Positions 22,160 through 33,500 of a stretch of 64,000 nt of DNA are shown here, in pieces. Position 1 is the stretch's first letter; each line of letters begins with the position of its first letter. The translations under genes were made by a program, and so were the position numbers. Source of the DNA: Mesostigma viride (taxonomy: Eukaryota; Streptophyta; Mesostigmatophyceae; Mesostigmatales; Mesostigmataceae); assembly GCA_009746045.1 (NCBI GenBank), contig RPFO01000199.1:582501-646500 (forward strand). Direction: 5' to 3'. The notes under the pieces are model-generated. The model searched no databases and was not told the origin of the DNA. It saw only the letters and a program-made list of their open reading frames with translations.

Positions 22160-23589
22160 AATTAATTAATTAATTAATTAATTAATTAATTAGACTCGTG
22201 CTCCCGTTGGGGAGTCACGGAGTAAGTAAGTAAGTAAGTACTTGCGTGTCATGCGCAAAGGCATGCCACGGAGTACTATGCTAATCTCATTAGAAAAATA
22301 ATTACACAAAAGTTTAAACAAATATCGTCTGCATCATCCCCCAACCGTTAAGCACTAGATGGGGATGTAATCCTCATCCGAGCTGTCCTCTACTGTAATG
22401 GCAGACGAGGCGGTAGTGTAGCGGCTATCCTCAGGACCAATAACCTCCACCTGCGGACTTCTACCCTGGCTAGCAACGGGCCGCGGGGCCCGTGGGGAGA
22501 AAACAGGAGCATACCCCTCGGGAAGGTGCTTATCGCAGATGGCAGCCCATTTCTCCTTGTCAATCATGCGGGCGCGGAGTACGGATAGTCCCAGAAGCCC
22601 TGCATCTTCAAGCAGTTGTGTCACATAGGTCCGGGTCGCGCCGCGCCGGTGCCCGGCGCGCGCAAGTTTGCCAGTGGGTTGCGAGGACAAGGGGACCCTG
22701 CCATAGGAGGAGGTGTCTACCTGGTTGGCCCGTCTTAAGCCCCCCAGCAGGGCCCACATCGGTATTCACCTGGTCTGTGCGGGCAAGATGGCCGGCAAAG
22801 AGGAGGCGGCGGTGTCGGATGGTATGGGTGACAAGAGGGAGCTCGCAGTAGAGCTCGGCCCGGGTGCGGCGTTCTTGGTAGCGGACGCCGAGGATATGAC
22901 GGAGCATTCGAGTGACGGTGCCGTCAAGCTGCTGGCTCAGCGCCTGGTCCAGGGTCCACGCCTCGCAGCCATAAAGGAGGATGCTGAGGACAAGGGCCTT
23001 AAACAGAATGCGCTTGCGTCGCTCACTCAGGTAGCGACAGGTCCAGAACCTGTCGAGGCGGCGGAGGGCCGCCCAGGCCTGGCCAATGCGGGTGTTGATG
23101 TCGTCGGCCGTACGTGGAGGGAAGCCAGCTGCCAAGGAGCTTGAAGCGAGTCGCCGGGGGGACGGGGCTGCCGTCTAGCAAGGAGGGTGGGTGGGGCTAT
23201 CCCAGCAGGGAAGCCGATGGCCATGACCTCCGTTTTCTTGCTGATCATAAGCCCCACCGCCCGCGCTTCCAGTGATAAGCTGTCACGGAGCATTAACCCC
23301 GATGGATGGATGGATGGGTGCAAACAGTCCTACCGGTCTAATCTATCTACATCAGCTACCTACGACATCTATCTAACAGCATTCTAACTACAACATCTAT
23401 CAAGACAGCCTAAAGATGCCCTAGGGGAGCTGTCTGGCGTGCCTCCCACGGGTTTGCACACGCGGGCGCTTCCCCACAGGGGGGGGCTCGTTGTCCTCCA
23501 TGACCTGGGCCCACTTGCATGGCCTTGTCCATCATCTTCTTCCAAATCACGGAGAGGCCTAGCCCCCCCATGTCCTCTATAGCTGTTCT
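22160..23589 (-). mobile_element. LINE-D, middle shell of the nest
   Basis: Split into 22160-22222 (AATT tail and the CTCCCGTTGGGGAG hairpin) and 23282-23589 (CCAT repeat, 3' UTR, and the last ORF2 codons including [14 protein letters not shown] in reverse). The target duplication TGTAGCACATATT is at 22147-22159 and 23590-23602, within LINE-B. It was later split by LINE-A. Confidence 0.88.
22223..23281 (-). mobile_element. LINE-A, innermost element of the nest, with long ORF2 C-terminus
   Basis: From the (AAGT)n tail at 22223 the element runs through the 3' UTR and about 250 ORF2 codons. These read KALVLSILLYGCEAWTLDQ, LDGTVTRMLRHILGVRYQ, HTIRHRRLLFAGHLARTDQ, then after one frame change TYVTQLLEDAGLLGLSVLR, to the SSDEDYIPI end. 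The duplication GTCACGGAG is at 22214-22222 and 23282-23290, in the LINE-D terminal sequence. This is the cleanest view of the LINE-A C-terminal domain in the window. Confidence 0.9.
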
Positions 23590-24042
23590 TGTAGCACATA
23601 TTCCTTGCTGGATGGGTGGAGGTGGGCGGAGCCGCGTGATTGAACTAAGCTAAGTCTAAGCTACCTAGTCTAGAAAATCCGAACTACACTACTCAGCAAA
23701 CCGCCCCTACCGCTTGGGGGGATCGAGGGGGCTTGCCCACAGGGGCTGGCGTGTGAGCCTGGACAATCTTCTGCCACCTAGCTCTTCTTGTTCTGCATAG
23801 CAGTCCAAAGAAGAGAGAGGGAGTGAATGCGGTGTTCAAACTGAGCTGGGACCACTAGGTCGGCCAGCAACATCTGGATGTAGTTTATGGCAGGTTTACC
23901 CAGCTTTCTAGGAATGTCCTTGGGGCCAGGCCAGGTCAGGATGTGCCGCCCTGGTTGGCCAAGCCGCTGGGGGCCGGCCAGACCAAGGACGGTATCTACC
24001 TGACTGGTGCGAGCAAGATGTCCTACAAATGCTATCATCTAT

Positions 24043-24508
24043 GTTGGTATTCAAACAAGTGGGCAACGCCCTGCCAAGTTAAAAATTAGCACCCTGCCAG
24101 TACAGGTTAGGCAATGCTCACCTAGCTCAACAAAACATGCATGCAACTATGACATTTTCATGACAATGCTTTTCGCTTGTTGATGCAAGCGTCAACTTCC
24201 ACAGGCAGCTTTGAGCTCAGGACTTCCAGTTTTATATGTCCACACCATTTCAGGCCTGCACACTTGTTGCACTGAGGTCCATGAGACAACCAGCGCAGGC
24301 CAGAACTATGAGAAATCCGGACCACGCTAGCTCGAGCCTGCTGTTATCTAATCCGCGTTTGTCGAGTCGTGATATGTGTGTATCCTGCAGTTTCACCCTG
24401 CAAGGGATTTCGGCTCACCTCGCACTGTCGAGATAACTATGACTATGCCATCACCAACTGAATTCTCTAATCCCATAATGCAATACTCGCTGCGCCATGG
24501 TTTGCGCA
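24043..24508. other. Spacer between LINE nest and XRRA1-like gene 3' end
   Basis: No gene or repeat recognised. It probably holds the 3' UTR of the gene ending at 24509. Confidence 0.4.
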
Positions 24509-27500
24509 TCATTCCTGAACACCCATCGTTTGCCGCAGGCTGGTCTCCACCTGGGCCAAGCGCGCGCGCATGCCATCCAGCAGCGTCTCGATCTTGTGGA
24601 TTGCGTCGTACTCCTGTTGGACACAGGCAGAAAAGGAAACAGCTCACAAGGAAACGCGCCAAGGGCATTGCGACATGAGCTCTGTCCCAGGTAACATGAC
24701 GTGCTTGGAAATCGCAGCAAGGCTGGATAGCCCTTTCCAAAAAACACCGACAGAAGCCTGGAAGAAGCAGAGGACTGAACAGATTCTTCCAGTGGGCCAG
24801 AGTGCAGGGGATGGATAGGTTGTGTGGAGAATGGTGGATGCCTAAAAAAATCTTGTGTCATCCTGCCTTGGGCAGTTGACAAACTGTCCAGCCACTGATT
24901 GGGCATCAACCAGTTTAAGACCCACACAAAGAGGCCTATAGGAATGTTCAGAGGCAACGAAGTTGGCATAGTAAGAGCAGCGTGGGTGCCTCACTTGACA
25001 TACCTGGTTAGAGCTTATATCCGGACAGCACATCAAGGAGCATTTGGAGGCATACAAGAAGTGCTGGTTGGGCGTACTGCTGGGCCAGGCCTATTTCCCA
25101 CCAGGGTAGCAAGCAAAGGGGTGTCCTGCACGGTGACTGCTGGCCGACGTCTCTGTTTAGTCCCCATGGGGCAACACAGGCCAGCCCGTTCCAACTCACA
25201 GGCCACCACCTGCACCGCTGGGGGGTTTCCTGTCTCCCACCACCAGCACTCTTCGCCAAGGCAAGCGCCCGCGGGGCCTTGAGGGTCTCACCTTTCGCTG
25301 CCAGGGACCCACAAGTGAAAAATAAATAGACCCTGCTGATCTAGGGACGTGGCACCGTGATGCGGTGGGAGAGCCCGTGGTGGTGTGCCCCGCCTGCGCC
25401 CACGTGCACGGGCCTCTTGCTCACGGCTACTCGTGTACTGCCTCGTGTTCGTGGCCTCTTGCTCACAGGCCCCATCGATGCTCCGTCTTCTGCGGGGCCT
25501 CACCTTGGGGTCGGGCGCCTCCACCTTGGGCTTGGGCTTGGGCCGTTCGATCGGCTTGAGCAGCTTCTGCCGGATGATGCCCGCCTGCGTGTTGCGCTCG
25601 TACGGCTTGGGCTTGGGATCGATCTGCGGCCACACGCGGGGCACACGCCCGGCCCACAGGCAGCCCACAACCCCGCCCCACCCCACGCCACGCCACGCCA
25701 AGCCATGGCCATGCAACGCCATGTCAGCCCATGTCATACGACATGAGTCATTGCCAAGACGAGCGAGGGGTGCCCGCACGAATCTCGCCTGGTAGTTGCA
25801 ATGGAGGCGCTGAAAGTGGCACCCAAAAGCGGGCGACAAGGGGCAAGCGCTCCCACGACGGCGAGGGTTTTCCTGGACATGGGTGGCACGAATGCTCGCC
25901 TTGGCCGTGCCTGCGGCTACCCCGGCGATCCCACGCCCACTCCACCGCGAGCATGCTGCCATCATGCCTGCCCAGTGGCTCATCGGGGATCAACCCATCC
26001 CGCAGAGTGCTTGACCCTTGGGGCGCATGGCGCCATGTCCATCAAGCCAGCCATCTCGCCACATCCAGCCACGCGCATGGCGCCATGTCCATCAAGCCAG
26101 CCATCTCGCCACATCCAGCCACGCGCATGGCGCCATGTCCATCAAGCCAGCCATCTCGCCACATCCAGCCACGCGCATGGCGCCATGTCCATCAAGCCAG
26201 CCATCTCGCCACATCCAGCCACGCGCATGGCGCCATGTCCATCAAGCCAGCCATCTCGCCACATCCAGCCACGCGCATGGCGCCATGTCCATCAAGCCAG
26301 CCATCTCGCCACATCCAGCCACGCGCATGGCGCCATGTCCATCAAGCCAGCCATCTCGCCACATCCAGCCACGCGCATGGCGCCATGTCCATCAAGCCAG
26401 CCATCTCGCCACATCCAGCCACGCGCATGGCGCCATGTCCATCAAGCCAGCCATCTCGCCACATCCAGCCACGCGCATGGCGCCATGTCCATCAAGCCAG
26501 CCATCTCGCCACATCCAGCCACGACCACCCACACAGACGTTTCATGCCCACATTTGAGGGCTCTCATCCAAACCACACAAGCTCTCATGTACCCACGCTT
26601 GTCGATGGGAACGCGACGTAAATGGATGCGGCCCCTGGCACATTTCACACGCGAAAGGCAGCAAGCAGGGGCGGCACCAGCGCCCACAGCACCCTCAGGC
26701 GCCATGAGCCCCCAGGAGCGCGGACCACTTCCACCCACCCACCTCCACCAGCGGGTGGTCCAGCGCGTACTGCAGCGCCTTGACCGCCTGCGTGATGTTG
26801 GTGCTGCTGCTTTGGTTGTAGGGCTGCCACTGCTTGATGCCCAGCTGCAGGCCCACACGCAGGCGAGGGAGGAGCACACATGCAGGCAAGGGAGGAGGGC
26901 AGAGGCCACCATGCGTGAGTAGGAGGGGTAGCCACACGACGATGCCCCTCAAACGCGATGGCATCTCTCACAACTTGGTGGGGTGTAGGGTCAATAAGAC
27001 GAGGCCACCATTAAGGACAGGATAGGGCAGCGAGGGGAGGAGTGCAGCTGTAGATGGTTGGTAATGGCATGGGCAACAGGGGCGAGAAAGGGGGGGCGCG
27101 CAGATGGTTGGTAATGGCATGGGCAACAGGGGCTAGAAAGAGGGGGGGCGCTATACGAAGATATCACACAGAGCGCGTGTATACGGGTAAGACGACGTTG
27201 GCAACAAGTGGGGGCATGGGCGGCGACGTTGGAAACAAGTGGGGGCCATGGGTGGGTCATGATGCGGGCAGGGGGCCTGCGTGCTCTACAGCCTACGTGC
27301 AGCCGCCATGTCTGCAAGCCCACCGCATTACCCCTTGCGTGACCCCTCAGCCAAGTAGGTTACGCTCGTGTCGCCGCCTTCCTAGAACCCTTGAAGACTC
27401 GCGCCTCGTGCCTCACCCTCCAGAAGTTTCTTTACCCCATCCCTCTACTTGCGCCTCGCGGCCCTGTCATTACCTCAGACCTAAAGTGGCTCACCCCTCC

Positions 27501-30500
27501 TCACCCCTCCACCACCCATCCGCCCTCACCCCTCCTCACCCCTCCACCGCCCATCGGCCCTTACCCCCTGGATGATCTCCAGCATCGTCGGCCGGCCCCT
27601 GGGGATGCCCTCCTCGTCCGAGCTGTCGTCGTCCATGTCATCGGCGCCCGCAAACTCGCGCGAACCGCTCCGCCGGGTGGACCCGCCCGCCCCCAGACGG
27701 TAGTCGGCCTCCTCCTCCTCGTCCGAGTTGGCGTCCCCGGGGGTGGCCATCGCGGATGTGGGCTGATTCAGCCCAGGGGGTGCAAGGAGGGGGAATGGGC
27801 AGCTGACAAACCTTGTTCATATCGTAGTGTCGAGAAAGGCTCCATGTGTCCTGCCGGGCGTGCCAAGAGAGATTGGTTGGTGTGCCTGCGTCCGCACTCC
27901 CCCCACTTCTTGTTGCCATGTGAGGGTAACCAAGAACGTTGGCACACTGGGGCGACCCCTATCGCCGGACTGGTGTTGACCAAGACAGAAAACATTTGGG
28001 ATGCCCTTTCCTGTTCCCCGTATCTTCCCACCCATGTCTCCCGCACCCTTCTTGGCCCACGCTCACAAGAACATCGTGTGGCGGCTGCTGCCCTCAACAT
28101 GGGCACCCTGCCTGGCAGCACATTGGTATCGTTGATCTGCAGGTGGGCAGGGAGAGATGATGGGGATGCCACAGGGTGGCGCCTGGAGGGTTATCCATGG
28201 CCAAGCCCCATTCTTGCACAATGTGCTCACCATATCTCCGCAGCGTTCGATTCCTAATCAGCAGCATCCCTCCGTAGGGTGGCCATGGCATCGGAGTATG
28301 GGGCATGAGGGGGATGGCCACGCTGGTGGCCATGGCATCGGAGTATGGGGCAGTCGACGGTATTCTGGCAGAGCACACAGGGGTCCAACGCCTGGTGTGG
28401 TGGCAGGTCCCGCGCTGCCCCTGTGCCGTACGCCAGCAGGGGCCGCGCGATACCTACTGCTGTTGCTGTTGCTGTTGCGTCGTGACCGTGCTTTGTGCTT
28501 CATGCCACCGCTGCCAGCTGCATGCTTTATTACCTGCTACATGCTTCATGCCACCGCCGCGTGCTTTATTACCTGCCCCGACGCCACCAGCCGTTCGAGC
28601 GCCGCCTTCATCTTCTCCATGTCAAAGTTGATCTGTTCCGGGTGTGGGGCACAGAGAGGGCGATGCCAGGGGTGGTGGTGGGGCCAGCGGTAGTTCCATG
28701 GCATCAGTACTACTGGCCCAGCACATGACGGAGCCAGACGTGATCCGCAGGCACAGGCAAGGCTCAAGCCAGGGGAGCATGCGCCGGGGCATGTGTCAGG
28801 TAGGTCCAGTGGACCCCGCCAATGTACGTATGAGGAAGACAGCCGAGATGAGGTGGATGTGTGCGGGGGGAAAAGGGGGGGAGTAGGAGGCAACAGGCAA
28901 CGCGGGCCTCAGGGTATCACCACCAGGTGGCAAAAGAGCGCAGCTACGTGCAGAAAAAGGTCTATATGGGTGTACCAGCGAGGGTGTCAGGCACGACGCC
29001 CCCCCCCCCCCCTCTCCCCTCCCCTTCCTGCCGCGTGGAACTGATGCTCCCTCATCTCACAACCCCTCACTTTATGACCCCTCAACGTACAGCCCCTGCC
29101 CGTACGACCCATCACCTTCCTACGGCACCGTTCACCCCTCACCTTACTGCCATGCGGCGTCGGCCCCGTCACGTCGTTCACTTTGGGCAGCGACCGCTTG
29201 TATGCAAACGGGCTGCCGGAGTCCTCGGCGGGGGTGGGCGGGTACAGATGCCAGCGCATGTTGAAGTGGTGCTTCGCCTTGGCCGCCGCGTCCATCAGCT
29301 TGTCCCGCCGCACGCTCGGGCGGCTGTCTGCACTGGCCCCTGCCAACACCACCAGGGGGTTGCCCAGCAGGAATAGCTGCAGGGGGGCCAAGTGCGGTGT
29401 GCCAGCGGTCAGAGGCGGCCAGGAGCAGACAGATTGTTAGCATGTACGGCGCGTCAGATATCTGGTGCAGATATCAGGATGTCCGGTGCTTGAGGGCAGT
29501 ACACATAGTGAGGCTTGGAAATACTCCAACCCACCTGCCTTGCTGTGTCACCCTCTATGGTAAGATCCCTCCTCACGCACAAGGCCCCTCAAACCCAAGG
29601 GCTGAGCCCATCACATTCCCCTGCGCTAGAAATGGCATGAAAACAGCGAGACTGGAGCGTGCCGCCGATGATCGTCCGGAGCCCTCCCTATACATCCCTA
29701 CGCTGCGCTGTGGGGGAAACCTTGACACCGGCACATGCGTGCCTTGATCCGACCCCATATTTGTGCCCCTCATCATCATTCTCCCACCCGCTTTCCTACC
29801 CTCTTGCGCTCCCCCCCCCCCCTTCCCCCCTCACCTCGCGCAGCGCCCTGGCCTCCACCAGCGGCAGCAGCAGGTCCTCGTGCTCCAGCGCGTTGTGCGA
29901 CAAGTCCAGCAGCGCCAGCTTGGGCCATCGACCGGAGCCGAACGCGTCCGGTGGCAGTTTTCGGATGCGGTTGTGGGACAGGTTGAGCGACAGCAGGGCA
30001 GGCAGCTGTGCACGGGGCAGGCGGGGGGGGCGCGTAGGCAAAGGGGTGTGCGGGCAGGGAGGAGCGGAGGCGGCCAGGTGCAGGCACGGGTAGACGCGGG
30101 CAGGGATGTGTGACAGGGAGCACACACAACGGGGGGGCACCAGGTGGCGTTGGCCCAATGAGAAGGAGTGGAGACAGAGCACTTGCCATCGCGCTTGTCA
30201 TCCGTGCGCTCTTTTTGGTGCGGATCATGTGGCAAGCACAAACACCCATGTTTCGCAGAAGTGGTTGTGACAAATGGCCTTTTGTTCCCACTACGCCTCC
30301 CCTGTGAAGAGTAGACTTGGTGGCGACAGCCGGTTGTTTGCATGACCATGCGGCGCCATGGGTACAACTGGAGGAAAAAAGACAACTTGTGTGCCACAGC
30401 ACTTCCAATTAAAGCACCATAGAGAAGCAACACCACAGGGGAGCCGCGTGCCTAGCCTTGCTTGCCATGTGGGGCACCCAGCCCTTGCAACTGCTTCTCC

Positions 30501-33500
30501 TCACGATGGAATGGCCAATGCTTGAAACAACCGGATCTTGCGGCTCGTCATGACCTAGCGCGGATCCCTCTCCCCTCCCCGCAACCACACGGGAACGGCA
30601 CGCATGATGCGCCTATAATGGGATGCATGCGTCTATATGATGCGCCTATAATGGGATGCATGCGTCTATATGATGCGCCTATAATGGGATGCATGCGTCT
30701 ATATGATGCGCCTATAATGGGATGCATGCGTCTATATGATGCGCGTATAATGGGATGCATGCGTCTATATGATGCGCCTATAATGGGATGCATGCGTCTA
30801 TATGATGCGCCTATAATGGGATGCATGCGTCTATATGATGCGCGTATAATGGGATGCATGCGTCTATATGATGCGCCTATAATGGGATGCATGCGTCTAT
30901 ATGATGCGCCTATAATGGGATGCATGCGTCTATATGATGCGCCTATAATGGGATGCATGCGTCTATATGATGCGCGTATAATGGGATGCATGCGTCTATA
31001 TGATGCGCCTATAATGGGATGCATGCGTCTATATGATGCGCGTATAATGGGATGCATGCGTCTATATGATGCGCCTATAATGGGATGCATGCGTCTATAT
31101 GATGCGCCTATAATGGGATGCATGCGTCTATATGATGCGCCTATAATGGGATGCATGCGTCTATATGATGCGCCTATAATGGGATGCATGCGTCTATATG
31201 ATGCGCCTATAATGGGATGCATGCGTCTATATGATGCGCCTATAATGGGATGCATGCCTTAGAGGGACGCATGGCCACATGGCATGCCAGCCAGCGCAGC
31301 AGGCCTAGCCATGGCCAGTGTCATCAATAGCGCACGCGTGGACCCCACGTGACGCACCGGCCCCAGGCAGGCGAACACACTCCCTGTCAGCTCGTTGGAC
31401 GACAGTGACAGCTTCTCCAGGCATGGGAACGGCGGGTCGCCCGCCTCGCGCCCCGCATCAAACGGCGGCAGTGCCTCCAGCCCGTTGCTGTCCAGCTTGA
31501 GCTCCTTGAGGCGGGGCAGCGAGGCCAGGCAGGCCAGCGAGGCGGGGGCCAGCGAGTTGAACGACAGGTCCAGCATCTGCCACGAGGAGGAGCATGGGAG
31601 CGTGGCGGGGCAGGTTGTTGGTGGTGGGGAAAGCGTGGCGAGCATGTGCTGAGCATGAGAGTCAGCAAGGAGTCAGGAAACGCCCAACACAAGGTAAGTT
31701 GGAAGGCAAGCTTGGCCCCATCCTGGCCCCGTTGGAAATGGGAAAAATGCATAACAAGAAAACCAGCAACCATCGACCAAGCACCGCGCCGGGAAACGAT
31801 GACAGTGAGGTGGGCGCCGGGTCGCGGCAACCGATATCATACAGACCATGGTAGTGGGGTGGGGGCAAGGGGAGGGACACACCACCCAGGGAATCACACT
31901 TACAGTGGTACGAAAAATTGTGAGACGGGGGCTAGGAAAAACCACAGGAGGGTGAAGGGGGGATGTAAAAGCTGGCACCTGCGGATGGCTGAATGGGTGA
32001 ACAGAAGGAGCAGCAGCATACGGCAGGGGCTGGCGGTTGGAGAGGGGGGGGGATCCCTGCAAAACGAACTGCCAAAAAAAAAGCTGGGCCCCTGCCCATA
32101 CTCTTGCCAGCATTCTTCCCCACTCCTGCCTACAGCAAAACACGCAGTCCGCTCGCTGCCCTCCTCTACCGGCGAGCGCCACAAGCATGCTGCGCCCACC
32201 TCAAATGCATGATGAAGTCACGGTATTTGAATGCACGTCCCCCCTACCTCCCCAATAGCTGAAACTTCTGGGGGGGGCATGTCCAGCGCCTACCTCAAAT
32301 AGCTGGAAGCTCTGGGGGGGGCATGTCCAGCGCCTACCTCTAATAGCTGGAAGCTCTGCGGGGGTATGTCCAGCTCCACAGCTCCGTTGCAGGCGAGGTT
32401 GAGGCGCCGCAGGGCGGGCAACGTCGCCAGCGACCCCTGCATGACCACATGGAATTTGACTGTGGGACGTTACTCTGTGACAAACTCTCTGGTGGCGGCT
32501 GTGCCAATCCAACCGGGCATCATGCAAGGGGGAAGGCAGCACCAAGGCAGAGTGGCGGCACTGGCTGGATGCGGCGGGGTGCGTCTGAGCAGGCACACAG
32601 GGGGGTTTTGCGGTGTGCAGGGCTTGCAGCCATAGCACAGCCACCGTACTGGTGTACTACCGCATGCTGGCGGCCACGCCATACCACAGAGGCCCCCAAG
32701 CGCCTCACCCATGGACCTTCTCCCACCCCCCCACGGACATGCCGCCTCACCTCCCCGCCAAACCGCCGGCAGTACCCCACGGGCGGCTTCACCACCCACC
32801 TCACGGCACTGCGGGCGGCTCCAACCACACGAGGGTATCCTCCCCGACTCAATGCCTCACTCACCATGAACACGGTGACGTGCATTACCATGCCGAGGAC
32901 TTCCCCATCCCCCGTCCCCCATCAATCCATCCACCCACACAGCACCATCTCCCAACATGGAGACTGTAACCCCTACACCCCTGATGCTGCCTCCCCGTAG
33001 CCACCACCACCCACACCGAACACCCCCTTCACCCTGGTCACCGCCTCCCCCATGATCTCACCCCCCTGTCTGTACACCCACCCTGCACCTCATAACCCTC
33101 ACCATCTCACTCGTGTGTCTGTACATCCACCCCGCACCTCATAACCCTCACCATCGCGACCCACAGCAGACACCACCTGTCACCACGGCCACCCCACCCC
33201 CTCACCCTCACCACGGCCACCGCCCCCCACGTCGCCCCTCACCATCGCGACCGCATTCTCCGACGCGTCCATCGAGGCCAGCCGCGTGAAGAACTCGAGG
33301 TCGGCGCTCTGCACCGCGCCAATGTGGGCGCCCACCAGCGACACGTACTCCACCTCGTCCGGCTGCTGCACGCCCGCGTACTCAACCTGGGGCGGGGGGG
33401 GGCAAGGGTTTGGCCACGTGGAGGGCATGGCAAAGGGTGAGCGCGCGAGGCAGCACCCCTGGCCCTGTTTCCTGCCCGCTAACCGCCCCAGTCCTTGTTC

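Larger units (their letters stand above)
22092..24033 (-). mobile_element. LINE-B, outer shell of a three-level nest
   Basis: Split into 22092-22159 (AAATT tail, hairpin, start of 3' UTR) and 23590-24033 (rest of 3' UTR and the ORF2 C-terminus MIAFVGHLARTSQVDTVLG to the stop). The outer target duplication ATCATCTAT is at 22083-22091 and 24034-24042. The interior is LINE-D. Confidence 0.88.

Noticed and set aside
25293-25298. Six-base micro-exon (CGAAAG) between the last two XRRA1-like exons
   Set aside because: The splice signals and phase would allow it, but the frame is equally good without it and a 6-base exon cannot be supported from sequence alone.
30462-31262. 266- and 235-codon frames of 11-residue repeats on both strands
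   Set aside because: The 33-base minisatellite is a multiple of three and lies in an intron between two confirmed exons. Both strands are equally open.
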